Position numbers and translations under genes: made by a program
Assembly: GCA_003342815.1 (NCBI GenBank)
Contig: PTEX01000164.1
Location: forward strand, 287,748-351,747
From: Eudromia elegans
Taxonomy: Eukaryota; Chordata; Aves; Tinamiformes; Tinamidae
DNA: 64,000 bases
Reading direction: 5' to 3'
In this document: piece after piece, positions 37,756 to 50,499 of the stretch
How positions within the stretch are numbered: position 1 is the stretch's first letter
Layout: every line of letters starts with the position of its first letter
Notes under the pieces: generated by a model
Databases searched by the model: none
The model's input: only the letters and a program-made list of their open reading frames with translations
Told to the model about the DNA's origin: nothing

Positions 37756-38181
37756 AGAGAATCGCACAATCTTTAGGGTTGGAAGGGCCCTCTAGAGATC
37801 ATCTAGTCCAACCCCCCTGCTCCAGCAGGGATCCCTAGAGCACGTGGCACAGGGTGGCAGCCAGGCAGGTTTGAAGATCTCCAGAGAAGGAGACTCCACA
37901 ACCTCTCTGGGCAGCCTGTCCCAGGGCTCCGTCACCCTCACTGCAAAGAAGTTCTTCCTCACATGGAGATGGAACTTCCTGTGATTCAGCTTAAGACTCT
38001 TGCCTGTTGTCCTATCACTGGACACCACGGAGAACAGTTTAGCCCTCTCCTCCCTACAATCATTCCTCAGGAATTTGTACACACTGATTAGATCCCCTCT
38101 CATCTTTCTCTTCTCTAGACTAAACAGGCCCACCTCGTTTAACCTCTCATCATGTGGTGGGTGCTCCAGTCCATTATCATG
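37756..38181 (-). mobile_element. CR1 LINE, 5'-truncated copy with 3' UTR end
   Basis: Read on the minus strand, the element runs from the end of ORF2 into the 3' untranslated end. The left edge (37756 on) shows AGAATCGCACAATCTTTAGG followed by GTTGGAAGGGCCC and CATCTAGTCCAACCCCC, the hallmark complement of the avian CR1 3' end. Similarity fades at about 38181, which is the 5' truncation typical of CR1. This is the best preserved of the three copies in the window and probably the youngest, although it is far too short to be active. Confidence 0.95.
37792..38181 (-). pseudogene. CR1 ORF2 C-terminal remnant
   Basis: One frame is open on the minus strand for about 130 codons. It carries the conserved C-terminal CR1 sequence: a [11 protein letters not shown] block, then [29 protein letters not shown], and [13 protein letters not shown]. 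These match the CR1 ORF2 region downstream of the reverse transcriptase. The frame has no internal stop, which suggests a fairly recent insertion. There is no ATG at its start because the 5' part of the element was never copied. It has no function as a protein. Confidence 0.9.
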
Positions 38182-41100
38182 TAAGCTGAGCGTGGGGAGC
38201 TGCGTCTGGGGCAGAGAGATTTCCTTGTAGCTAGGCAGTACAAGATTCTAATCCAGTGTTTTGCTTATGATCATGGCAGAAAACAGCTTTTAACATCACA
38301 TGCAAAACTTATTTTGATCTCCAGTTAATGTGGATTTGCCATTGCAGAATATGCAGAAAAAAAATGTGCTTCTTTCTAAGTGCTTCTGGCAGTTTTAACA
38401 GATGTAAACTCTATCTCACGCAGTGCATTTCACACTTTTGATAGGAAAATAGCCTTTTTTTTTTCTCTGTAGGATAAAATATGAAAGATTCTGAGGTATT
38501 TATGCCATGGTGTGAACTCCTATTTTTAGATGTAAATAAAATTATCTAGGTGTCATCATTTTAAATTTTTAACTTCAGGCACAACAAAAGTAAATATTTC
38601 TTTTATTTACTAGCGATAGTAAGACTGATAGGAAATAGGCAAGAACTCAGGGTCAAAGGCTTTTGCAAGTGCTTGGGTAGCTTGAGAATTCTGTTACTGG
38701 TCTGCAAAATACAACTTTGGTCATGTAAAATACTTAGAATAAGAGAAGTGAAGGGTTTATATGCTCCTTATGAGTGTTCAGAATCTTTTATTTCACTGGA
38801 AAGCTCTCTGAATCTAGAAAGTAGCTATTGTGACAGCTCGTACCTAGGGAGTACCTAGGTACCTAGCTTGTACCCATACACATGGTGAAAAGGAGGTAGA
38901 GTACTGCGAGACAAGTAACTAACTGATGTTACCAGTAAGTACTAGGAACCTTTTCCCCTCCTGCTTGGGCAAATTTTGTCTGGTAGTGCTGCAGGATTCC
39001 TGATCTTCTCTATTTAGCATGTTGGTGCTCAGATAACTCTTATACCTCAGTTGAAGTGGGAGTAAGATTGAGGTCATTTCAGCAGTTTGTGTTCTAGTCC
39101 GATCTCGTGGATTCTGTGAAAAAATCAATAGCTTGAATCTGTTGGTCACGGCTCTATTGAATAATGGCCTTTCCAAGTGTTCTGGTCCCGAGTAGCATTT
39201 TAAAACACACCTCAGCAGTTCTACCTTTGTTGTTACACAATGAGAGGAATAAGAATTTATCAAAAAGGGCTTGGGAGGTCTTATCCCTCCACGTTCATCT
39301 TAATGTTTTTTCTTATCTTATGTGACATTATCACAGCAATGCAGCCATCCAGAGCTGCATTTGATTCTCTGCCTGTGATACAGGAACTGATTGAAAGCAA
39401 AAGGACATCATTCATGTTTATTACAGTTGGTAGGTTTTGTTAGGAGTTGCAAGTAAAAACTCATAAAAAGGTATCTGAAGATTTTTCTTTTAAGGGAATG
39501 AATTTGGTTTAGGGTCCCTGTTGGCCAAGTTGGGGGTATATTTTAATGGGATAGTGAAGCATCTTCATTTCTTTCCATCAGTGCACTCGTATGTCTTTGT
39601 CATGCAGAGCAGTGCTCTTGGTCCAGGTTTTGATGGGCAGAAACATTGCCTTTGCCAAAACAGAACAGTAACCTGCAGCTGGTGAAGGCCCAGTTTATAG
39701 TCAGGTGAAGACAATACTCACCCATCCTATATGTAGGTAACAAGCAATATCGATGTCATATACATTTGTATAAAGGAACATAAATGTTATCCTATTTATA
39801 TTCAGTAATAACTTGTGTTAATTTCCATGCTAAAATAATATTAGTGCATAATGCATATACTGAATGCTCAAAACTGATTTGCTTACCCAGGACTACTTTG
39901 CTGACAGTGGGGGGGAAATGTTTAGCTTTCTTCGGGTTGAACAGAGTTTTCCTGCTGGCCGGGACGCTGCTGTGTTTCTGGTGGAGCTCCAGTGAGCTGC
40001 ACTGCAGGGAAGGAGGATGCCTGTGAGATCAGCCCCATCGTTTGTTTTGTTTGATCCATTGCAAATGTAATCTGAATGCTCTTTGCCCAAATAGATAGTC
40101 CAGTAAATAACTGGGGAGAGCCTGTGTCTTAATACCTTGTCTTTCATAAGCGTCATCTTGACCAAACAAGGGAAGTATGTTCCAAGAGGAGCTATAGTAA
40201 AGCGAATATATAGTTGGCTGGAAAATAAACCACAGGCTTTGTCATCAGCATCTGCCTCTTATGCTAGGGGCAGTATCCTGATCTAGCTGTAGTATTTTAT
40301 TTTTGTTCATGTTTTTAGCGAGCTCAGCAGAGGATAGCACTTGAGATGATGCTGAAGTGAAGTGAATTGTAAATATCTGGGGGTTACAGGATAATAATTT
40401 TGGTAAATTGTAAGGACAACCCACTGAAATGCAGAGACATGGAAAGGTGAGCATTTAAAAACAATGGTGCCTTGTTTTTAAGGGAGTTATACTTAAATGT
40501 AAGTTAGTAATATAGTAGAAACAAGGTAACTGTCCTCTGGTGAGTATTAATGGGAAGAAAAGAAAATATTTTTGTCTTAGTCTAGTTTGTAGTGAGGCTA
40601 GAAAACTTTGTGTGGCTTTGAGCACCTTCTTTAAGAGAAAATTGGCAAGTAAAATAGATTCTGTTGAAGACCAAGGAGATGAGCAGGAGATTTAAAGAAA
40701 GGATTCTGCAAGGGGGATTTATTGGATTGTATCTGTATTGCTTTATATAGGAAGACTCCAGTGTTCTTTGACTACTGAGATTCACTGTCCAGACAAGGAG
40801 ATTTTGTTGTGCTGGCAGATTTTAGGTTTGCTGTTAACTCAGATGTCAGTCGATCTGTTAGTATCCTTTTCCAAATTTTGTTCTTGTAAAAGCTATCTCT
40901 TAAAGGATGTTTTTATGATAATCAGAGGTAGATTCATTTTCATGCCTGTATTTTCTTTTATGATATTATTTTCTCTTTTTTTTATGGTGTAAAATGTTCA
41001 TTAATCATGGTAATCAAAATAATTTGTTTTAATGATAGCACTAACATGAAGCTATCTGCTAAGCAATAACAATGATGCATATTTTTGTGTTTGAAGATTT

Positions 41101-44100
41101 TATGCTTTTGAAGAGGATTTTTTTTTTGGGGGGGGAAGTGAGGAGGTTATTGCTAAATTTAATGTCAGTATTATCTGAGGATTGTAGACCAGTGTTCCTA
41201 CATGCATTCATAACTTATGATGTGACATATTTTTCATTTATATAATAGAAAATGTATGTACTAATGGGTGTTACTGGCAAAATGCCATCATGTCTAGAAG
41301 ATCCTACTACGGATGATGAGGAGGCAGTGGTTTTATTAATATTAATATGAATTCCCCTATCGTTCCTGAGCTGTTTCTTATTTTATGATTTTAAAATATC
41401 TTACATCTGACATACTTGACCTCTCTCATCCCTCTTACTACTCAAAACTAAATCTATTCACTGGAGCTCTTGAAGTACCCAGTCGGAAGGCTCCAGCAAT
41501 CTTGCTCTGCAAAGAAATGGAAGTCTTGTTTTATAATTGGTGTCTGAGGAAGAAATAGGCTACTTGAAACCTCTTTGGAGAGAAGACTCCAGATGAGTGT
41601 TCTCACTTCATTTAATAATGGTGATCATGAAGATTAGGAATCCTCTGACACAGGATCTGTCTCTAAAATTTGAGCAGCTCTGCCAGACTCCTGGGAAAAG
41701 ACTTGTACAAAATTCCTACTCCCCCGCCTCTGTTGTTACCAGAAGACTTCTCTTTTATAGTGCTGGGCTCAGTTGTCTCTTGCAATTTTGCAAGCTTTGT
41801 CTTTCATATTTCCTTAGGCTATTAAAAGCTGTTTGCTTTAATGCACTGCAGTGACCTTACAATGGAAGAGAAAACATAGGTATTTGGATGAAATGATAAG
41901 ATTTATGAATTCTTTCAGGATTGAAAAAAAGCTTAGCTATGCCTCTCTGGCTTTTGATGTTTTTATGCAAACACCTCTCCTGAAACATAATTAACTATGT
42001 TGTAGTTGTGGGAAAGCCTTAGAGACTGAAGGCTAAAGTTGTTGAGTTTTATTCAAAATTAAAGATTTATCTTTAAAACAAAATACATCTCAAAAAATTG
42101 CAACAGTCATGAGATGCAGCAGACATTTCCCTTTTGGAAGACACCTTTGTACAGGTCTGCTGGAAGGATCTCAGTACAGATTTCTGAAGGCTAACCTAAG
42201 ATTTACAGAAATATTGAAATGTTTGGCATTTTATTCCTTGGGATGCAAAGTGATCCCCTCTGTATGGAATTAACCCCATGGGCTTGTGTGGTTTGACACT
42301 CCTAGAACCTGTTCAATGTAAAATGTAAAAATGTAAAGAAAAAGGTTTTTAGTACCATGTTTCATTAAAAAAAAAAAACTAAAAAAACTTCCATGTATGT
42401 TTAGATCACTGTTCTGATGCCAGAGCAGATAATTTACAATGAAAGCTCTTGTTCTTTGTGCTGAAAAGGGTTCAGAAAAAGCTTCACTCTGGGTGTTATT
42501 CTGCTTTATACTGGCTCTTGTATTGTACAGTTTAGTACTGACCTCCCTGGCTATTTGCTGATTTTTTTTTTTTCTCTCAAAGAGAAAAGGTGTAATATTT
42601 TGTGTTGCAAAGGCTTTATTTAAATAACTGCAAAACAGACAAACAAACAAAAATACTTGCTATGTTGCTATGTTTTATGAAGGAAATCCCAGACAAATAA
42701 GATTAGGTGAGAAGAGCTCTGAATAACCCACCAAACCTAGCTCCTGAACTCCAAGCCTATGATCAGATTTCTGCGCCTTTGGAGCTGGGAGTCAGTAAGC
42801 CTGTCCTTTTACTTTAAGTAACAGAGAATGGCCAAATAAGCAGCAAGGAATGAAATCATTTTCACTAAACCCACTAAATATCAATGACTCCAAAAAGAAG
42901 CCAAAAAAGTCTTCCTATCTGTGTGTGTGCTGGATGATATGAGATTTGTAATTAAGGTTTCTTGAAAAATTGGTAACCTGTAGTAGTTGTATCAGAATTT
43001 AGAAGTCTTTGAGTCCAGATGTCGTGGATTTGAAGATGAGGTTAGAGATCCTAGTAGCTTTTTAAAGTCTTGTTAATTATCTATCCCATAAAAGCTGTGT
43101 TTGATTAATCTATTATTCATTACCTCTTGCTGGCGTTTCTCCTCTTACATGCACTGGCAAACTGAGGAATGCGTTGGCAAGAGCCCTCTAGGACTAGCGC
43201 AGTATGTGCGCGATCCGGTCATGCTGCTGCAGTTGTGTCTCTCTGGACAAGGAAGTGCTCTAGCATGATGCCCTCCCATGCCCTTGGTGCTGATGTGGAG
43301 CCCTCGACTCCGCTCCGTGCCTGGGGATGCTCTCAGTGCCCTGGGAATTCTTTCTTCCTACAAAAATGCATGAGGAACCAGGGTGTCATTTGGAACCAGA
43401 TAGCAAAGGAACAGAGCAGCTGCCAGCTCAGTGTTATTAGAAATGCTTAGTTGCTCTTTGTTTAGATAGCTGCCTGAAATCAGAATCCACTCGTAGGAAA
43501 ATCCAAAATGTGGTTGCCTAGTCTCATGGCCACGGTCTCGATCTCTCATGCGTTTATCCTTGTGACACTGCTGTGTGACTGAGCCAGTGAAATCCCTCAC
43601 GTCTCTGTGTTTCTCTTGGGGTTTTCCAGCTCCAGGGAAATGCATCCAGCACCTGGTAGTATTCCCTTCAGCCCTGTGTCCCTGAGTGCCCACGTTTCCT
43701 TTCCGGTCTAAACCTCACTGGCTCAGTCTGTGGCAGAGCAATTCTTGAACCTAAGCTGTGATTTAGCATCCAGAACTGACTGGACAGTATTTTTCTCTTT
43801 TTAAGAATCAAAAGTTTAATGTGTGTGCTGTAATGATGCACCTCTCCATTTCATCACTGGGCTCCACCCTGCAAAATGGATGCAGCTAAAGCCTCGTGAA
43901 AGAGAGGATACCAGTTCTCTTTAATTTCCTCCAACTTCAGTGCCTATCTGGGGCTAGCATGCTTACTTGTGTCTAAGTGCCTGACTCATCTCCTGCAGCT
44001 TTATATAAATGATTGATCCAGAGCTGTCAATCCTTGAGAGCATAGAGTAGGAAAAGACTGTAAAAGAAACCCCGGGGAGGAGGTTTCAGTTACTCAGTAT

Positions 44101-47100
44101 GTATTTTGTACAGTATATATTGTATGCAGTGGAGATGTGTATCTAGATTTCTTATTTAAAGCTGAGATGACCGTAGGTTATGAACCTTGTATCAAGCCTT
44201 ATTTTCATGGCTTTGGTAAGCTTGGAAGAGAAGTGTTAATACTCCAGAGACACAGTAACCCAGCTGACACTGTCGTTGGTCCGATTACTCCTCTTCATTT
44301 CAAGAGAGACTGGAACAGGAGCCTCGACACTTAAAAAGATGTAAGAAACACACGTTGTCAATGGGATATATGTCCTGCAGGTAGCGTTGACTTTACTTCC
44401 ATCGTATATAAAATGGAAGCATCAGAGTGGGGATTTCTGATGATGGCTGAAAGGTTCTTCCTTAGAGATTCCAGTCCAGTTGTTCTTTTGTGATGGTGGA
44501 ACAACTTGTTTTAGTGCTTGCTTTAAACTTTCTTTAAATGACAGTGTAGCCAAGCTTCTCCCAATAAAGGCCAGTTATTAATCAAAGTATAAAAAGGCTG
44601 GATTGATGCCGTGGAAACATGAGGGGTTTGCATCTCGCACAAATGGCACAGGCATCTGAAGTGCTCTTGAGCTCTGTGCTTACATGTTGTGGTAGAGTAC
44701 CACCATTTCGCTTCTGTGTTGTTTTCTTCAGTCTTGCATATTTTTGTGCATAAATGTGTTGCTTTTCAATCTTTGTGAATGTGTGCTTGCTTTGTAATTT
44801 GTTTTACAAATTGTAATTTGAGAAAAGAAAAATAGAAGTATTCCTTCATTAGCATTGCCATCAAATTATACTACTAAAATAGCTGTGAGCTACAGCAAAT
44901 TCTTACTCCAAGGGTGATTCTCTTTGCAGTGAATCTGAAGGGTGACCTGTTTTCTGTGAATTCGAGAGACATTCATAAAAGCAGGGCCTATAACTAGGAA
45001 GCAAGAATATACATGAGTGATTTATAGTCATGTAATTAAAGATATCATGGGAAACCAAGTAGATTAACAGATGCTGAAACCCTTACTGTAAGTCTTGTTA
45101 TATTTATTTTTCATTTTCCTTCTACCCTTCCAAGCTGTGTTGATCTGAGAAATTTGCAGATCTTCATGTTTTACAATAAAATATTACCACTGCAGCAAGT
45201 ACTCAGTAGTAATAATTTAAAATGAAAACAGCGTATATTCTTTGTATTAGAGATGCGTAATATATCTCGTATATTCAGAAACCTGAATTTAGTGTACAGA
45301 CAGGCGTTCTGATTCAAAATTAAAAGGCTATGATAAATTGGGCCTGATGTGAATGTTTCTTTAGTCATGCAGAGTGTACTTTAATCAAAGACAGGGTTGC
45401 GTGAAAGAGACTTCTGTAATATTTTTACTATGACATGATGAAGATGCTTAGAGAAAAGATTCTGAAAAATATTACTAGCAGCTTGACAGGGAGATCCTTG
45501 ATAGCAGCAATACCATATTTTTTACTATATATCTCCACCAGTTTTGAATGCTTTAATAGAGATAGAGTAATATGCTTGATATAAGCAGAGGCTTAAAGGG
45601 GGGTCTTGGAAAGCTTATGTTTTGAAAACCCTTTGTAACATCATCGTCACTTCCAGAAGGAGATGAGGAGGAGGGGGGAGTGTAAACTGAACGGTCTTTC
45701 AGCACGGGAGAAATAGATTTTGTGTATTTTTGGTAGTTAACAGAGACGTACTTGGAGGAATTACTTTTGACATATACAGTGTGTTTACTCAAGTAGAAGT
45801 ATTTAATAGGAATATGTTTGATACTGTGACTACACAAACTCTGTAAAATGTACTGCTTTTTTCATAGTGAAGACTCGAGCAAGGCAATAATGATATCTTT
45901 GCTAAATCAGTATTTTCAGGCATTAAATCGAAGGTTGCAGTTCATATTCTATGTCTTGGTTGATTTCTGCAGTCTGAGCCTTGTTGCTTGCTCTACTGTT
46001 GTTCTCTTGCTAGAGCTGAGCCAACAGTGAGTTTTGTTAGATTCTGTGACCTAGTTTTATTTTTACATTAATGAAACATTTTTGCAGCTGACGTGGGAAG
46101 GGAAGTGTACGAGTGCTCTGTCGTCTAATGGCTGACAGTAAGCCAGTAAAGCATCATAAAATGCTACTTTTAAAAGTCGTGTTTGATAAAAGATCCTTCC
46201 ATATTGTGGCTTAGCCTTGATCTATTCTCTGCTGCTTTATAGAGAAAATGTGACTTGTGGAAGTATGACCGTCTCTAGCTTCACAAGCAAATTCATCCTC
46301 CAGGGATCAGGTATCTCAGGAAGGTTGATGAAGCCACCCCCATAACTCCAAATTGAAAGAAAAGTTATCATATTTTTGGACTTTTAGAGCAGGGTCTTTT
46401 TTATTGAGAATGTCTTGTTTAACATTCTGAATATGCGGAGTAAGTTTGAGCTATGAAGCCTGCAAGATGCCTGTGGCTGTGTGCTGCAGAGCGCAGCAGT
46501 GCGAGGCCACCAGCCCAGCCCCTGTTTTGGAAGTTTCACTTCAGATTCATCCTGCTCTTGTGGCTTGGCCGTCCACCCAGCTCTCCTGGAGTGCGTCCTC
46601 TGGAAGAGCTCTGTGCTCAAGGAACCCATTTCGTGCACCCAGGGCCTGTTCCATGGTGTGAAACAGAGGGGGAAAGAAGGATCATTAAGAGTAATTTTCC
46701 AAGTTTCCTTATGTGAACTTAGCACTGAAAGGCCTGTGCCCTTTATCTTGTTTGCACCATAGCATGGAAGTTCTGAACTGGAACTGCAGCAGAAATAAAA
46801 ATTTCTTCTTATTTCTGTCATCGGACTTTTTTTCTTTTTTTTTTTTTGGTTGTCTTTTAAAAAATCGGACAAGGGGATATGGAGTCTGCCCTTTTCTAAG
46901 AGGACTAGGTCTGTGTGGGAGTCTGCGTGTGAGAAGGAGAGGAAAGAGGGATTGTCACTATCTCTAGCTAAGTAAAGCAAGAGTGAGACATTGGTATGAA
47001 AATACCAGAGAAATACGTATTGTAAGAGAGAGCGCCTAAAACCAGCCGAAGGGCAGAAGAATGAAGCATTGACAGAAAAAAGGATGGAAGGAATTAATAT

Positions 47101-47160
47101 ATCTTCAGTAGAGAAGTGCAGAAGAAGGAAGGAGGAGAACTCCTATTAGGAATATATAGA
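38182..47160 (+). other. NRG3: NRG3 intron; no gene seen
   Basis: This is AT-rich intron containing a small GTACCTAG repeat cluster near 38.85 kb, a T10-G8 homopolymer junction at 41118-41135 and poly-A or poly-T runs. Around 46450-46980 an open frame of 198 codons on the minus strand overlaps + strand frames of 71 to 93 codons. The long frame lacks an early ATG and includes lysines made by a poly-A run, so I do not call it a gene. Confidence 0.75.
38840..38866 (+). repeat. Three close copies of GTACCTAG
   Basis: GTACCTAG occurs at 38840-38847, 38851-38858 and 38859-38866, the last two forming a palindromic junction (CTAGGTACCTAG). This is probably a local slippage duplication. Confidence 0.7.
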
Positions 47161-47176
47161 GGAGGAGGAGGAGGAG
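47161..47176 (+). repeat. (GGA)n short microsatellite
   Basis: Five GGA units inside a purine-rich stretch that runs from about 47110 to 47180. Confidence 0.8.
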
Positions 47177-50100
47177 GGAGGACCCAGTCAGGCAGTCGCT
47201 CCATAAGGAAGTGCATTTTTGTGCTCTTGTGCTCTGTTCAGTGATGGAGAAGAAAGAGAGGAGAGAGTGTTTCAGAGTGGACAGGCAGACCAGCAAGTGC
47301 CAAAATAATTTGCGTTGGGAACAAAAGGAAATTGTTCGTTATTTCACTTGATTTCTAGTCAGTTAACTTTGCTGCACCATTGTTGAAATAAAAGAGTAGA
47401 AGTACTGCAACAAAATATTAAAGGAAGAATATAATACATCTAAAATGAACTCTGTTTGACACTATAATAGCACTTAATTGACATTAAATAGCTCCTTTGG
47501 AACGACCGTGAATATGATATGAATACAAATGTGTGAAACATTTCCATCATATTGAATCAACAGTTCCTACAGATGAAGTTACATCATTGGAGTCATTAAG
47601 AGTTTCACTTCTGCCAAGCGATTTTAGCACTCAGGAAAGTGCCACGCTGGCAGCTCAGGGCTGAGGTTTCGCTGTTCTCCGTGTGCAAAGCTGGGGGGAC
47701 TGGCCAGAGCCTTGTGCAGCTTCACCTCTCCAGCCTCTCTTGGTGAGGCCTTGGGCACTGAGCTTGGCCCACTGGCAATGGCAAAGTGCAGGAGGGAGTA
47801 ACAGCTGGGGGTCCAGAGAAGTCAGGCTACAGTATTGCCACGACATCCAGGACACTTCTCCATGCTTTGCAGTTCACCATGCAAAAATCTTTATTTGTTT
47901 GTATAACACTTTGGATGTGATTTTCTTAGGGAATTTAGAAGACTGAGTTTTATTTTCTCTCCAATCTACTGATGGTATTTAAGCCCCCAGGTGTCTTTTA
48001 TCCAGTAGAATTAAATCTATTGCAAATAATACTGCACTGTAGAAAATGTGGCGCAGGAAAGAACAGGCCAGATCATTTTCTCAAGTCATTCTGAGATACA
48101 ATGAAACCAGAATAGAAACAAAATGAGAATTTAACCGAGCAAGCTGTTGGTATTGGAGGTCTCAGTAATTCATAGCTAATTGCAGACACAGGAAGGCACT
48201 GCGTGGTTTTGCTAAGCACATAATTGTGTGTCGTTCTCTGCCTGGATTTCTCCATAATTTGCTCACTAATAAGCTAACACTTGTGATACAACAGATTAAC
48301 TTATTAGATCTGTTAATTTTGGCAAGGTATTTTCCTTCTAACAAGCAGATTAAGCCATAGCCATCTACTGATCAGCGTAATAGAAAGCAGCTCTCTAATT
48401 TGTAGTTTGTAACTTCATGGAAGCTTACTGCATTTTGTGTTTGAGTCTTAATTGGAAAAGAGTACTTTAATAGAAGACATGTCCCACTTATTGCAGTGTG
48501 CGTTTGGGAATCTTATCAAGGCACCCTGGATTTCTCTATGCATATTGAATAATTATGTTGAGCCTTGTTCTGAAATAAATATGTGCAGATATGAAAGCAG
48601 CCTTGTATGTAGGTAGTTTACAGCAGTGAGCCCTTAATTTAGGTGTCATTTGTTATGACTGTGCAAGGTGTTTTAGGGAGACAAGTCACTTCAGCAGTGA
48701 CAGACCGAGGACTTCTTCACCAATACTTGGATGAAGGTAACAACTGCAATAAATTTGTTGATTCAGATGAGTTAGCAGTGTCGACATTTGTTGTTTAGGA
48801 AAATCTTCAATATGTGTCGATTTTTGCAAATGACTGTAATGTTTAAGGGGGCCTAATATATTTTAGGACTAGGCTTTTCAGAGACACCTGGTGAATTATA
48901 GTTGCATGACAAAATCTTTGAAGTCAGTTCTTAAGTTAATTCTTCTAAGTTCTAGACCAGCCTGGAAGCCATGCTTTGGTGACTTGCTTTTATAAGGGTC
49001 ATTTGATCCTGGAAAGGTGATGTCCTTTGTCCTAGGGTGAATATTAAGTACTTCAGAAGATCTACACTTCTCGTTATTTTTCATAGCAAACACCTGCATT
49101 TTCTGGAATTCAGAAATCAGCTTTTGAGTCATTTGAGGGTTGGGGGCAGAGCTAAGCTGCCGAAAGCTTCATCGCTGGAGTTCAGTCACTCTTCTGAGCT
49201 AACTCTGTGGTCAGTAAGTACAGAAATATTTGTTCAGTAATCTTCAAAACCTTTGGATAAGCGCATCTTAGCTTGCAATGTTCTTTCATCTTCTGTTAGT
49301 TATGGAGGAGTCTGCTGTGGATTGGAGGCCAGAATTTTACATGACTGCAGTTAATTTGTACAAGTTTCAGCCTTTGTATGTGTCGTTCTGCAATAACAAC
49401 ATCAATTCTTTCAAAATTATAACGGTAAAAAAGAAGAAAAATCTATTGTTCTGAAAAAAAATTTAAATCACTTCGTTAATTTTCTTTGTATCAGTTAAAA
49501 ACTCTTTAATCAAAGCAAGTGTTTGCACACATGTTATTAAGAGGAGAGTTTCTCTGTGCTTGACTTGGATTCCCTCTCAGCTGCCAAATCCATTTACCAC
49601 CATTAGGATGGAGCCCAGAGCCTAGGATGGAGCTTCGCTGCACCTGGCTGCTTTGCAGTAGTCCGCATGCCATGGGAGGAATGACAGGCTGTAAGAAGCC
49701 TCCTTGGTTCAGCAGTGCCACGTATGGTAAACTTTCTGTTCTTTTATGGTTCTTTGAAGAGTCTAATAACACAGTGAGAAATGGGAAACCTTGAAAGACT
49801 GAACAGTTCCCTTCTGAAAAATTTCACTTGGATCAATAAAGGCAGTTTGCAGGGAGGAAAACAAAAGTAAAACTGAGCTACAACATAAATGCTTATATTG
49901 CTAACTTCCACAGAAGTTTAAAACACACACAAAAAACTTTTCTTAAAGAATCTAGTTTATTTGCTGGGTAAAAAATGACCTGTGCAATAGTTCCTCTGCA
50001 TTTTTTACTTTTGTTTCAAAAGCCTGTAAGAAAAAAGAGCTAAAAAATTGAAGTGAATCACCATGTAGGTCTGCAGTAGAAAGTTTTCTGTGAGGTATAG

Positions 50101-50486
50101 TAGAGAAACACTGTGGTAATAGTTTTCATGAAAAGAATTAGGGGTTTATGAAAAAGTATACTTCTTTCATACTAAGTATCTGCCCTTTATAGTGATTGGA
50201 TTCTCTATCGTAAGCTGATGTGATCCTCTTAAAAATTTCCCATTACAGGAATGCTCAGGTTATAATACACAATTATCAGACATTCAGACTTGTCAGGTTC
50301 TTTCAAGTTCTAAAGTAATCACAAAGGTATTTGTGGTCAGCAGAGAAATGCAGGTATAATGTGAGTGTTAAAACATGAAATGTGGGAATTTTTAGAATGG
50401 TAGAAGCCTGAAGGCACTACTTTCAAAAATGAGTATCAGAAGTGCTGATAGTTTCTTATTCTGTTAGCTAGATAGATTCAAATGAA

Positions 50487-50499
50487 ATATATATATATA
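50487..50499. repeat. Short (AT)n repeat
   Basis: Alternating AT of about six units. Confidence 0.8.
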
